Shown here one piece after another: positions 1 through 12,990 of a stretch of DNA of 64,000 nt (positions are counted from its first letter, which is position 1; each line of letters opens with the position of its first letter). The translations under genes and the position numbers were made by a program. Source of the stretch: Mangifera indica. Its lineage: Eukaryota; Streptophyta; Magnoliopsida; Sapindales; Anacardiaceae. Location: assembly GCF_011075055.1 (NCBI RefSeq), contig NC_058152.1, forward strand, positions 2,542,001 through 2,606,000, in the 5' to 3' direction. The notes beneath the pieces are model-generated. The model saw nothing but the letters and a program-made list of their open reading frames with translations. It made no database searches and was not told where the DNA came from.

Positions 1-1598
1 AAACATATTAAATAATAAAATTAACTTAAACTAAAGCTAATTTACTGTTTCAAATATCACAAATAATATATATTAACCATCTTAATATACATAATAAAAA
101 ATAAATAAATTTAAATAATATAAAACTATATAGGTATCTTATTTTTTCACCTTTATCTTTTTTCCTTTTCTTTTTTTATTTTTATTAAAAAATATCTTTT
201 CCAATTAGGTTGGAGACGGTCAGGGCTTTAAATATAAACTAAAATTATCATCTTTAAGAATTCATTGCTGCGAAAAAACAAAAAATTATATATATAATTT
301 ATTTTCTGTTTTCACCGCCAGTGAGTATAATTACAGCACGTGACAAGCAGCATACAGACAAAGCTGCAGCTGAGGACGTAAAAAATATTCATTCATTACC
401 TAAATCAAATCAAACCATGTTTTACCTGCAGGGTACTAATTATTGGGTTAATTTAGAAAGTTGTGAATTCTAGAAGCAAACACTGGACACGGTGTAATTT
501 TGGCTTGAGTAGTTTATTTTCCCACCTAACTTTTGGTCCTAGCACAGTTTTTCACTCTAAGTTGGTGAAAATGACATTTTTACACCAAATAATCAACTAT
601 AAATAATAATTTCTTACCTAAAATTAAACTCTATTGTTAAAACACTAATATTATATAGTGAAATAATAATTTTATCTCTATTAATTTATTTTTTAAAATT
701 GTCATATGACCTTAAATTTGTAAAAATTAAAAATAATATTTTAAATATTCAAATTATATAAAAAGCCTTTTATTTTCAATATTTTTTTTTCACTTTCCTA
801 GTTTTACTCTTTCTTCCATGTTTTTTGTTTATAGATATAGATGTTTTTGTCGTAAAATCATGTATAAAAAATAAACTGTAAATTTTGAAAATATTAAGAC
901 TCTTATTGAAATTGTCTAGGGGTTATTGAAAATTTAAAGTAAGTCTGGGATCTTTGAAAATTTTTGAACTATCAGCCTACACCCTATATTTTCAAAAATG
1001 ACAAATATCCCTTAAAGAATTGAATATAATACAATAAATTTTTCAAAATTGCAACTTTGGTTATGGTAGGAAAACTTTATTTTTTTTCAAAATTGCAGTG
1101 TTCTTATTTGGGAGAAAATTTTACGTCACGAAAGGGTTAAAAAGGTATTTTCAAGGCATACCTTATGTTTGCCTATAAACACAGCTTTCTGCACGAGGCG
1201 AGATCTGTTACTCATCCATCCAAAATTATCCGCACAAATCCTATTTTCCGCTGTTAAATTTTCCCCGTACCGTTTTCTCCTTTTTAACCCTCCCAATCCG
1301 AACCAATCATTCCTCTGGCAGGTCTCCACGCTCAATGAAACTGACTCCACGTGTTACACTTTCATTGGCTTATAGTTCAGCGGAACCCGTCTCCATAACG
1401 GCGCCGTCAAACGTCCCGTTACAGATTTCCCGTCACTGTTAACGGAGCCTGGACCACCATTATTGTCCGTAGTCTTGCTTAAAATGCCAAAACCATTCGC
1501 CCATGCGTTCTCTCTCACAAGCTAATCAATCACAGCAAATAAGGAAAAAATCACTCACTAGAACAAGAAAAATTCTACTTATATATTGAAACGAAAAA
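1..1598. other. AT-rich intergenic DNA and KRP upstream region
   Basis: No gene is supported here. The first ~200 bases resemble 29.93-30.05 kb (shared tract around 'aaatatcacaaataatatat'), so the window probably opens inside a dispersed repeat. The last ~250 bases are less AT-rich and contain two AACGG cores (about 1397-1401 and 1440-1444) and a TTTCCCGT tract at 1426-1433, which resemble Myb/MSA and E2F-like sites of cell-cycle promoters. These short matches are weak; the real promoter and transcription start cannot be fixed from sequence alone. Confidence 0.5.
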
Positions 1599-2751
1599 AT
1601 GGTGAGGGAACGTATAGCAGAAGTTGCAGAAATTGCAGTGTTGGAGGTGGCTCAAGTAGGTGTGATTACAGCACCTGCAGCTGAAGCCATGGCGTCTGCT
1701 ACTTCCAGGTTAGCTAAAAAGAGAAAACGAAACAATGAAGACCTATCAATTTCCTCGTCGTGTATTGATCTCATCAACCGCAAAATTACAGTAAAGAATT
1801 GTAGTTCTAAAACAGCGTCGGAGAGCCAGAATTCGAGTCCTAACTTAGATCATGATCGTGTTTCGACTTCGTGTTGCTCAAGTAACGGATCCAGTGAAGA
1901 AGTAAATGGGATAACAAAATTTGCAGATCTGGAGGTGAATTTGAATTCGGAGATGAATTTATTTAATTCCGTTTAGTACCAGCTGTTTCTCTATCTAAAT
2001 TCTCGAATTTTACCTTTCTGTCGAGCTTTAATGGCTGATATTTATTTCAAATATTGAAACTAATTCTGTTACAGGATGAGAGTGTTGACGTTGAAACATC
2101 GACGTACCATGGCTGCAGAGAAAGGTTTTATGAATGCTCCTTTTTATTTTGAATATTAGAATTTTAGTACTTAAAACTCCACGTCTCTCCAAATTCGAAT
2201 TCAAAATAGAGTGATCTATTTCTCTATCAATTATGCAATACTGAAGCTATACTCTACATATTATCTCAGGAGAGAGAGCACGCCATCTTGTAAGGTTGAA
2301 GCAGCTGTCTCAGAAAGCCAAGATTCAACGGCGAAACCTTCTTCAGAGGCAAATTCACACCATAAATCAACGTTGGAGAAGATGCCGTCGGAATCTGAGA
2401 TTGATGAATTCTTCGCTGAAGCAGAGAAAAAACTGCTAAAACAGTATTCTGAGAAGTGAGTACACAAAAAGTCCAGTTCACGGTATATGAAAATGTTGCT
2501 TCCTCGTGTACTTCAAACAGTTTTGTGGTACTTCTATAAATGAATTCTTTGTTTTTCTTTTCCAACCATTAATATTTCTCAGTCATGGCTGACATGATAA
2601 TTTGTCGTTAGATATATGCTGAATTGAGCTCGAGTAACCGTTTGTCTAGAGAAAAATTAAAATTCAAAATTATAACCGCAGGTACAACTTCGAATTTGTG
2701 AAGGAGAAGCCAATGGAAGGACGTTACGAGTGGGTACGGTTAAAGCCTTGA
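1599..2751 (+). CDS. KRP: Cyclin-dependent kinase inhibitor, KRP/ICK family (225 aa, 4 exons)
   Basis: Exons 1599-1970, 2075-2124, 2270-2455 and 2682-2751 join in frame with GT..AG introns. The product is a plant Kip-related protein, which binds and inhibits CDKA/CYCD complexes in the nucleus and restrains G1/S entry and endocycle control. Seen: a basic KKRKR nuclear-localisation-like run at residues 40-44, a Ser-rich low-complexity middle, an RESTP motif opening exon 3, the amphipathic ESEIDEFFAEAEKKL segment, and the hallmark C-terminal tail starting YNFEFVKEKP near residue 204 and ending in GRYEWVRLKP. The tail is split by the last intron, as is usual in this family. The N-terminus is divergent, so the subgroup is not assigned. 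A TAG lies three bases after the first donor site, so retention of intron 1 would give a ~125-residue product without the CDK-binding tail. Confidence 0.93.
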
Positions 2752-4157
2752 AGAAAAAAACAAGAAAGAAGCAACGGAAGGGAAGAAAGTTATTAATGGC
2801 TAGATTTATCTCTCTCCAGTGGAGGATTCAGATATATATTTTTTAGGTACCACTGCGAATTTATTGTTTTATTTAGCTCATGTTAAGAAGCTTTTGTTTT
2901 TAATGTACAGCTAGCTGTGTTTAGCAGTAAAAAGAAGCTATCCCTCTGTTTGTTCTTTATACGGGATAGACGGAGAAGCTTCTGCAACAACATGTTCAAT
3001 TGCTGGTTAATTATCACCCAATCCCGGAAATTCTTGTCTGTTTCTCTGCATACTCTTTATCTACCTCCTTTTTCTTTTCTTTTTTGTTTTGACTAAGCTT
3101 AGGATTCACTGCAATTTACGAGCAGCTGAACTCCTTTAGACTTTTCCAAAAATAAATACATCCTGTAAATTCCCATATTAATTAGTTTAACATGTTGAAT
3201 TTTGATCTTGGTAATGATAAACCATGTGTAAAAGAGTTATGGATGGAAATGGAATTGTGGGATGAAGAAGGGGTGAGGAGATGAAATTTGGAAGGTGTGA
3301 AGTGGGAGTTGATGGGTAATTGTTGGGTATTAGACATTAGGGTTGGACTAGAATTGGGTAAAACTTGAGCTTGATTCAATTGAAGTGCAACTAAGCTCAA
3401 GTCCTCAAAGCCTTTCAAACTCGGCTCGTTTGAGAGAAATTAAGTTCAAATTCGACTCAAATTTAAATTCAAATAGAGTTTCAAACTCAAATCAATATTG
3501 TGGTTGATAAAAAATGACTATATCGATAAAACAATGTCATTTTAGTGAATTTATATCAAATTTTTAAGCTCGCAAGCTTGATAAGTTAAACACCTTTAAA
3601 ATTCAAGTTTAAAAATATTTATTTCTTATAGATGGATTTGAGTTTGAATAAGTTTGATTTGAGTTTAATTTTATTAGATATTATTATATAGGTTTTGGGA
3701 TACGTGTTGAGGATTTTAAAGTTAATTTGATTTATTTGACTAAAAGAATATGTTTAGTGAAAGATAAAATCTACAGTATTGATTGACAATAGTTTGTACG
3801 AGAAAAGAGTAAAATTTCAAATGTGATAGACACAGTTCAAATCCTATCTAATAATACTTAAAATTAAACCTTTTACTGCTTAAAAGTTGTAGGGTCGGAG
3901 CTTAAAAGTTGGTATAAGTACTCTAGTTTAAAAGGGGATTGCGCTAATTTTAAATTGAATATATGAGTTCCTATCTGGAAAACGAACTTGCCAAAAATAT
4001 TTACTGCTTCCCAAACCATTTCAATAAACAAACGATATTGGGTTCTCCATCTCTGTTTTGATGACACAAGATTTTTTGAACTATACACCTGAATTGTACA
4101 GTTACTCAGTTAGCATGAAATTGGCAGGGTAGTGAAGTAGTGGCCAGCGAAGACTGT

Positions 4158-4193
4158 GGGGGGGGGGGTGGGGGGGAGGGGGTGGAGCCTAGA
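4158..4193 (+). other. Poly-G tract (G-quadruplex candidate)
   Basis: A run of guanines broken by single T or A bases gives at least four G-tracts of three or more within about 35 bases, in otherwise AT-rich DNA. This fits the simple G3+N1-7 quadruplex pattern. No adjacent gene start was recognised, so a regulatory role is not claimed. Long homopolymers are also assembly-error prone. Confidence 0.7.
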
Positions 4194-4509
4194 AAGCAGT
4201 AACAAGTTTAAAAAATAAAAAGGGTTTCAAGTATGAGATGATGGAATTGGGTAGAAAATAGAAATGCTAGTGCTATGTCATTGTCGTTACCATCATCCTT
4301 TTTGTCCTCGCGCCCCCACTCCCATCTTCTATACCTTGACCTTTCAATTAATCTTATCTTCTTTTGCTGCTTGCCCATTGGATGAGGCCGACTTCCCTTC
4401 ATGTGCTTCACATTTTCCTCGCCATTACAATATAAATTTTTGTACTTTCTTTTTTTTTTTAATGCAAGGTGAGTTGTAATTTGTAACTTTTTAAAACATA
4501 AGTTCTATC

Positions 4510-4675
4510 GTATATGTATATATTTTTAAATATATAATTATATATATAGATAATATGTCATTATATGATTAAGTGTTACTTTATTTTTAATTTAAAATCA
4601 TTCAATTATATGATAACACATCATATGTATATCTAATTATATACTCAAAAGTGTGAATATATAGTTTTGTTATAA
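4510..4675. mobile_element. Small palindromic AT-rich MITE-like repeat, copy a
   Basis: Shares the layout of the better copy at 10285-10466: 'gtatatat...tgtcattatatgattaagtgttact' on the left and its approximate reverse complement on the right ('attcaattatatgataacacatcatatgtatat'). Boundaries are approximate and no target-site duplication was resolved. Confidence 0.5.
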
Positions 4676-5705
4676 ATGAAATCTATGTATATCAAATGAA
4701 CAATGCTATGGGATTAATTTGTTGTCTTTCTTGTTGTGTTGGCATTTTCAACCTTATATAGATTATGAGCTATCCTTCTTGTTGGGACAGAGGAGCATAA
4801 GTTACTTTCGGGTCCTTTTCTAAGGGCCCTTTTGTTCTTTTTGTTAATATATACACTTACCAACAAAAAAAAAAAAAAGCAAATAATGTTATATGTACAT
4901 ACTTTTAAGTACATTTATTATGTGTTATTAAATAATTTGATAAATATTTTATCACTAATTTACGATTATATATTTAAATAATAACATAACATTTATATAT
5001 TTATTAATGTGGGGGAGAGTGTGGAGGGATAATTTTATTGATAGTAAGTACACAGATAAATCTTCCCTATAAATACCCCAATTAATTTGCGTCCATAGTT
5101 TTACAGGGTTTTCTGCCTGAGACAGATTCAACAAGAGGACCCAACAGCCCAAGCCCACGGCATATCAGGAAGTTGACTTCAACATAAAACTGGGAGAGAA
5201 CTACCGACGTTTCTCTAAACCTCGTGGCTTTACGCTTTTGTAAATTGAGCGGCATGGCCTCAGGCATGGTAGTCGAATTGTCCACAATATCATGTATTAA
5301 AAACTAAATTTTTTATATTATATGACACATTTTTTAAAAAAATAATATAATAAAAAATAAAAAAATTTAATTAACTTATTGTTATTTTGAAAAATATCTC
5401 AAATATTCTTAAAAATTTAAAATTTCTTATATACAATCATAATATATTTTCATTTTCTCTAATAAAGTATATCAATCCATATTGGTAAATGAATCGTATC
5501 ATACGATATATCTATTATATCGTATTAATTCGATCCACATTAAGATACGTATCATTTTTCACTTATATCATAAAGTATGATACGTATTATGTATAATCTT
5601 AATAACCATGATTTCAAACATTCAGACTATTGCTTTCCAACTATACTCAGTTTTTGTATCATTGAATACACAAACTACCAAGTATTTACACCAAAGTATC
5701 TAATC

Positions 5706-8602
5706 CTAAACATTTTCCATGGAGCCAACTGATCTATTGGAATTGGATAAGCTGGCGTTCATCCCCTCTTCCGAATACGAGATCAAAGCCTTCACAATAT
5801 GTCGAAACGTCCTTCGATAAGTCGGAAACTTTGACACACTTCGAACCATTCCTATCATCCTGCTCATGTTTCAACACCAGTCATTTTAATTTACTAAACA
5901 TCTTATATCAAGGATTAGAAAAAAAAAAAAAACCTTATGAAACCTGTGAAGTAAATGAATGAGAAAATGGAAATTTGAATCTTTAATTTGTTGTTTTAGG
6001 AAGGAAATCTTACCTTCTACTGATGCCTTGGATTTGAGCAGCTCTGAGAGCATCTTCAGGTACCAAACTGCCATTCTCCCAAGCCTGCATTCGCTGTGTA
6101 TTGTTTCCGAAAAGAACAACTCTCTCCAAGTACTTCACTTCACCCTCTCCTAACTTCATGACATTAATTTGTTCTTTGAGGACCATTATAGGATGAAAGA
6201 ACCAGTCTAACAATATGTCCTTTGGTCTATTCAGATAGTTTACTTCAAAATTATCGAACAGCAACAAACCGGCAGAACCAGCTTTGATGGAGTAAAGGAT
6301 GGTCTGCAAGAATGTATAACAAGGCAAACCAACACTTATAATGACTCCTTCATTGCCGTTTTTCGGCTTTAACGACTCATACAGGTCGTGCGGTGTTATA
6401 ACATTAGCATCCAATAATTCTCTCCCCCTCATTTCGCAGGATCTCATCATGTTTCCCCATATCTGCTTCAAACATTTTCACAAGTTCAGTTGATACGACT
6501 TCTCAAATCAGACAAATGGAAGATGTAAAAATTTAGGAAACATTCGAACGCAACAGCAAAAGCCAGCTATGCCTTTCTAACCCTTTCATTCATTGTTCAT
6601 ATACTGAAAAAACTAGAAGAGGATAACAGAGACATGCTATCTATTGCTTTACTCTCCCAATGGTAGCAATACGCAACTTTCACAGATACGGAAATGAGGT
6701 GTTTCTGCAGATACATATTATTTACAGTTGCATAGAATATAGGTTTGTTTTGTCGAGATGAAAAGAGAAGACATATGCATCATAATACAAAATATACCTG
6801 CACCATTTTCACTTCTTGTATTGCCTCCCTTACTGATCTTGAGTGAACTAAGCTTGGGACAAGCATTGCTGGTGCTTCCATAGGAACAGGACTGAAATTT
6901 CTATCACCTGCACGAGTTTCTCCAACAGACAGTTCAGATGAATGGTAGGTTGGTTTTTTCCGGTAATGGGGCCTGGCTGAGGGATATTTGTTAAAACAGC
7001 AGTTATAAACCGAAAGTAAAGAACAACCCAAAAAAAAAGAAAACACTGGCAGTTTAAAGGGTTACTAGAAAAATGATTACTTTGGAAGGATAGTCCCCTC
7101 TCTTAGATAGAGCCAATCGTTTGTATACTCGTCAAATTCTGCAACCATTGCGAAGACATAAGCTACACCTCTGTGAAATGATCTTTCCTGCATCCACAAG
7201 AATCATTATTGGCGAATTCAGAAGTAGTGAATGCCAAAAACTATAATGTGACTGAGGTATGACCAAACCTGGTATACTATTGCTGATCCATACAACCCAA
7301 TAAAGATGCTCGAGACAATCGCCACTACAATGCTTCCAACAACAACAATTGGCCACAAAAGGATTGTCAAACCAGCAATGGGGATGCAAGCTGTTTCCAG
7401 AAACGGTCCCTCGCGGCTGATAAGATCATTTGTCAGCCGAAACCAACCCTTGAACAACATATATGGACTCTTGACTAAAGCAATTACAGTGAACAAAGGA
7501 ATATTCACAACTAATCCCATCAGTCCAACAATTATACATCCAGGCACATGAATCAACCTACAAAAAGATAGTTAGCCGCTTAAAGACTGAATGAGAAATT
7601 CGATAGTCGAAAGTATTGTATTCATGATTAAACTATTACAAATAACTTTACCCTTTCTGCACTTGTTGCCTAGAGAACTGAAAACAGCCTAAAAAATTTC
7701 CAACCATGTCTACAATGATGATTTTTATAAGCTAAAGTGAAACCTCTAATAAACAAGAAGATTACCTTAGAGTTTTAAGCTCATTTGATTGAGGGGACTC
7801 CCGCAATTCCTTCAAGTAATTGGGAAATGAATGATAACATATATCAGCAAAATCTGTGACTATAGTATAGCTTCCTTTAATAGTTCCCCAGGTCCCATCC
7901 TAATTTTTCATAGTACATACAAGCAAACAAAGATCACAATGTTCAATAAGATAGCTTTCAGAAAAGTAGATCAGAGGCAAAATTAAACATACCACTAAAC
8001 AGTGGAAGAATTTCTTGGATTCATTGTCATGTCTAAAGGCCTCAAAAGTTGAAACCCAAGGAGTGAAGAACCCATAGCCCAATCCCACAAGAACACTTCC
8101 AGCTATGCTTAAACCCAACCATATTCCAAATAAACCAGGCAGAGCAAACATGATGGCAACTTTAAGTGGTGTATCAAATCTATTAGTCCTGCAAATAACC
8201 GACCATTAAGTTCCATATAATGCATTAAAAAAAAAGGTATCTTTAACTTGAAAAAGGAGGAAAGGGTGATATTAAAGTGGTTATTTTTACTTTACTACAG
8301 TATAGAATGTCCAGCCAACATGTGCAGGAAACAACCAAAGAATTATCCCAACATTCCCGATTATCAGAATCAAACCAGCCACAGGACCCACAACTAAACC
8401 TGCAACAAACAATCAAATCCTGAAATTCCCATCTTTCAGATTTCCCCAAGTGTAAACCTTTTACAAAAAGAAATTAAAAAGTTAGAGATAAAGAGAAATA
8501 GAAAGTAAAAGGGAAACCTTTGAGAGCACCAAGAAAGAGAGCTGAACAGAAGGCAAAAGTGACATAGATGACCTTCAACCAACCTTGAAGATTGTTTGAC
8601 AT
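5706..8602 (-). CDS. Multi-pass membrane protein of the At3g27390 type (565 aa, 9 exons)
   Basis: Exons in transcript order are 8602-8518, 8399-8291, 8188-7993, 7899-7766, 7557-7269, 7187-7081, 6972-6798, 6462-6014 and 5859-5706. All eight introns are GT..AG and the frame stays open to a TAG at 5706-5708. The product starts MSNNLQGWLK and has several hydrophobic segments in its first half, including FALPGLFGIWLGLSIAGSVL and the ITILLWPIVVVGSIVVAIV-like stretch of exon 5. The second half is hydrophilic and carries ...GRELL..., DLYESLKPKNG and a long charged exon 8. I recognise it as the plant family named after the uncharacterised Arabidopsis membrane protein At3g27390. Length is close to that family (about 590 aa from memory). 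No biochemical function is known to me, so none is assigned. Confidence 0.88.
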
Positions 8603-9655
8603 GATAATAAGAGCGAGCAGAATATCATAGAAACTGGACGAGAATAATAATATAAACCAGTTCTAACTGAAAAAACCCTTCTACCAAAAAACAGAACAAC
8701 AATAATACAACGCGCCAAATGGCCGAAGTTAGGAACAAAGTGCAAGTTCAAGAAGAAGACAGAAAAAAGAAAACAAGGCCCGAAACCCAAGAACCCAAAA
8801 TATAAACAAAGCAAAAACCAATCAATCAATAATATCCAGGATGCTTGGAACCTAGAGAATATTTCAAACAGAGCTCATACAATACAAAGTGTTGAAAGGA
8901 TCAGTTGTTGCAGCTTTTTCAGCTTGTGAGGTGAACTTCTCATAGACGTTGACATGATGAGACAGAAATGTCTGTTGCATGCCATATCAAATCTCAATGC
9001 TTAATCCAATGGTCACCATTAAGACTGACAGGTATTAGAATACACTCAACAACAGAGAATCCACCTGTACACGAATTTAGCAATATTATATATAGTTGTA
9101 CGCAGTGGCGTGAAACCCAAGAGAGGGGCTCCTATATCCCAATTGGGAAGAAGCTGAAGCTGATTCAGACAAATTCATCATCCTATCTTGGAAAAACAAT
9201 AAAGCATATATGTCTATATTTTATTTGTTTTGAAATTTGACTGGTTCCATTAGTCATTTGGTCTGGAAATACTAAAAGAAGATTTTGATTTCAGATGCCA
9301 AGAAAAAAAAAAATGTGAGACGTGAAACAGATGGTGACGGCGCAAGCTGGAAATCCTTTCCCATACTCCATTTTGACAATTACATATATATAAATGTCAG
9401 TGGGGTGGTATGATAAATGAGGAATTGATGTTATGTAGTTGCCTAACATCTCAGTTTTCTGATTGATATTTTTTTTATTTTTAATCATAATTAATCACAA
9501 TAATACTATGGTTGACATTTGACAAGGGATCATGAGATTTTTGACTGAGGGAATGTGAATTCGTACTTGAATATTGAATATTAATTTGCTGAGGTGAAAT
9601 CCGTATAGCAAGATTGTGCTAAAGCAAGAAAATGGTGGTACTGATAATAAATAGG

Positions 9656-10115
9656 GTGAATACGAGTTGAGCCAGGTTAAATATTCTTTGGTTTGAATTT
9701 AGCTTAAATAAATAATAGTTTAATTCAATTTAACAAGTTAAAATTAAGGGTAATCGGAGTTTGATTCAGGTTTGGATTGAGTTAATGACTTCAATAATTG
9801 TTAGAATTTATGGTTCGGATTCGTAGTCTACTAAGAAAACAACGTTGTTTTATCCAATAATAGATAAAACGATATTATTTTAATGATTGTTTAACTTAAT
9901 TCAAATCAAGTCACAAGTAAAATTTGAACCAAATCGAACTCAAAAAATGATCCGAACTTCTTCTAACTCGAGTTCGATTTGATTTTAAAAAAGAGTTGAC
10001 CCTCTCAACTTAAACTCAATTCAAATTTGAGTTAAATGAATTCGAACTAAACCGAGTTAAATCAACTTTTGAAATAAAACTAATTTTGGTTTGGATCTAA
10101 CCTTAATAGTAAGGA
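9656..10115. mobile_element. Degenerate hAT-type non-autonomous element
   Basis: Begins TAGGGTGAATACGAGTTGAGCC and ends near GGATCTAACCTTA, an eroded inverted pair. The flanks ATAATAAA and ATAGTAAG agree at 6 of 8 positions, as for a worn 8-bp target duplication. Internally it carries 'aaaacaacgttgtttta' and 'aaaacgatattatttt', matching the central AAAACGATATCGTTTT palindromes of the better-preserved relatives at 37890 and 40792. Confidence 0.5.
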
Positions 10116-10284
10116 ATAAAAAAAAAAGACTGAGATAATGGATATCAAAGTGTCGTTAATCTGATTTGACTCATTATTTGGGAGTCTACGATTATGTTAT
10201 TTCTTACTCTTACTAGAGTTCGAAAAAGAGAATGTAAATAATATGAGAAATTGATTAAAAATAATTCAACCTCCCTTTATGAAA

Positions 10285-10466
10285 AACAATAAAACTATGT
10301 ATACCTATTTTTTATACACAATTTGTGTACACAGATGAGATGTCATCATGTGATTAGATATTTCTTTATCATATGATAACACATATTTTAAAATTATCCA
10401 ATTACATTATGACATATCACTGTGTACATGAATTGTGTACAAAAAATAAGTACACATAATATTGTT
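10285..10466. mobile_element. Small palindromic MITE-like repeat, best copy (b)
   Basis: Nearly the whole element folds on itself. The left arm AACAATA..TATGTATACCTATTTTTTATACACAATTTG corresponds, as reverse complement, to the right arm ending in GTACAAAAAATAAGTACACATAATATTGTT; each arm continues with TGTCATcATGTgATT-like sequence. Related copies lie near 4.5, 52.2 and 52.5 kb. The superfamily is not assigned because no clear target duplication was resolved. Confidence 0.65.
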
Positions 10467-12990
10467 CTATGATAAAAGAAATGTTCAAGTATATAAAAGA
10501 TATATTTAGATCTTAAATAAAAAGATAATGATTATCATCTCTTTAAAATAGAAGATAATGATGTTGTGATAACTATCTCATATCAATAGGTGATAAACAT
10601 GGAATGTGATTTCATGATCTTAGAGATCCAGTTCTTTTTGTAAAACAATTTCTAGCTGCTTTTTGGTTGACTTGCAAATAGGGACACAACTAGTCATTGC
10701 ATACTATCACATAAAGGCTAATAAAGTTTTTGGGTATCTTTTTTGTAAATTTGATCACGTAATTTTGACCTTATAACAATTTATCTATTTATATAATGTA
10801 AATAAAATTTCAAAATTTTTTTACTTTTTTACACGAATGAATAATATGTGAACAATTAAAGTCCCTTGTTTTATTGTAAAGTATGATGATGACGTTTTCA
10901 CTTAAATTTTATGTTGTGCATGCACACATGGTAAGTTTATTGTGGTGGTTGGGATTGTTATGGCTCTTTATTGGCTATGATTTGTTTATCTAGATTGAAA
11001 GTTTTTCTACGAGTTATCCACCCTGGTAGGTTATCTATTTGGTCTCATTTCCGCCATTGCTTTAGGAGTCATTTTTGGATTATCGTAGGTGATTTCCATG
11101 GCATGTAGATGACTTCTTATTGGAAAAATGTGGTGGTTGAAAATTGCTTGAAATTACACCAACATACCATTTTGGTCAAATCTAAGTGTAATTTGCCTAA
11201 AACTAAACCTAACTAGTTTGTTGATGATGAATTTTGTCGATGACTATTTTAAATTTATTTTTTTATAATTATTAACCCTAAAATTGATATAAATCCATGG
11301 TGAAAATATATATTTAATAAAGTTTTGAGGGGATATTTTTCTTGCATCTTTGACAAATTTTAATAACAAAATCCAATAAAAGACAAGGAAATATAGTTTT
11401 TTTTTTAAAATTGAAAATAAAATTATCATTTAAATAAAAAAGGTAAAACCATTTAAAAATTACAAATTAGAACGGAATATCGATTATACCTCACTTCTTA
11501 CTTCAATTTTCCACAGCCTCTTTTAAGTTAAAATGATTTTTATACCCAACTTTTGATGCACCAATGTTTTTCATTTTTAAAGTTTGAAAAATTTATTTAT
11601 TTATATTATTTATTTCATAGTGAAAAATATTTGTTTTACTATAAATTATTATTTTGAGCTAGTGAAAATTTACATGTATACATTATTGTCATCATATAAT
11701 TGTTATTATTTTATTTTTATTCTTTCATGATGAAATATAGGTAAATTACCAATGTACACATAGTTTTATTCTATTATTTTATCCTAGTGAAATTATACCT
11801 GTTTACTGTAAATATTAATTATAAATATATTCTTATTTCTATTAAAACTATGAAAATACCACAAAATAATTTTAAATATAATTATATTTTTTATTTTACT
11901 ATTACCTTCAATTTTTTTATTTCTTTTCTCCTTAGTGCCCCTTCCTCCAACTTCACCATCAACAATGCATTCTAATCACCATCAGTATATCCACCCAACC
12001 ACCCACAATAGCAACAACTACAAGAGCTATGAGATTATAAAGATCCCAAAGTCATTGGTGCTAAAGTTTAGACGCCTCTATGATGCATACGTCGTTTGCC
12101 TTCCTAATTGCCAAAACATCACAAAAACAAATCAATGGATAGTTTTTTTGTTGTTCCCACGTTATCAAACATCTTGATGAGTATTACTCAGGGACGTATT
12201 GTATTTTCCTTTGATCACATTCCCAAAAATATAAATGGATAAAACAATATACATCATAACGATCAGATATGAGAATGATGATGTTGTTCATCCCTGTCAA
12301 AATCCCTAATCTTTGAAACTGACAATGAAAACCCTAATCTTCTGTGTCTCATCTTCTCCTTACTATATCTTGGACAATTTCTTCCTTGATGGTCTTTTTT
12401 GTATACAATTATTTTAAAATGGATCTTGTGGAACCATTGATAAGTTATTTAGATCCAATGAACCTGACAATCATGTATGACCAAGAGCAGCATCTTTCAT
12501 TGGTTATTTGGGAGGGCCAAGATCGTGGCACACTGCATTATCATGAACACACATAAACATCAATGGCTGGAAGCTCACAAAGAAGCAAATTGAGTTGGTG
12601 ATCAAAGTATGATTTAGACGTTTCATATTGATCAAACAAATTAGTTTGAACAATTTGTTCATTTTTGCTTTGGTTGAATGATGCAGAGAAGAAACAAACA
12701 CCTTTCACTCTTTAATATTTTCAAATTGTTTTTATGTCAACATAAAATGACATTCATACATTTTTGCATAACCATTTTCATGAGCAAAAATTGATGACAA
12801 ATGAATAAATGGACTTTTCAAATTTTACATGTCACAATCCAAGTTTCATGAAAGCTAGGGTGGGAATATCATTTGACCCCTCTTTAAACTTAAAAATAAT
12901 TTCTTACCAATGTTTAGACTTTGAACCAACTTAAATTAACACGACGTGTAGAGTCATTAAAAAGGAAACATTAAAAATAAATAAATAAAA

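Larger units (their letters stand above)
2752..5705. other. Intergenic region with degenerate repeats
   Basis: About 2.9 kb without a credible gene. After the probable KRP 3' UTR (to ~3.1 kb) there is a degenerate element at about 3340-3680 with a TTAGGGTTGGAC start and 'ctcggctcg'-type internal motifs like the hAT-type elements at 37.9 and 40.8 kb. A G-rich tract lies at 4158-4193 and an AT-rich palindromic element at about 4510-4675. The remainder shows nothing recognisable. Confidence 0.5.
8603..12990. other. Intergenic region, repeat-rich
   Basis: No supported gene. The first few hundred bases are probable promoter and 5' UTR of the minus-strand membrane-protein gene. A degenerate hAT-like element occupies about 9656-10115 and a small palindromic element 10285-10466. 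Short open frames at 11.9-12.6 kb (for example one reading IPKSLVLKFRRLYDAYVVCLP) have no recognised homologue and no splice context. Confidence 0.5.

Noticed and set aside
1426..1433. E2F-like TTTCCCGT upstream of the KRP gene
   Set aside because: The last base departs from the consensus and a single 8-base match is expected by chance; kept only as a remark.
3779..3860. Possible tRNA-like 'gttcaaatcc' motif
   Set aside because: No matching acceptor stem, D-arm or anticodon arm could be drawn upstream.
11935..12177. Frame containing IPKSLVLKFRRLYDAYVVCLP
   Set aside because: Looks protein-like, but I recognise no family and see no start, splice or neighbouring exon to support a gene.
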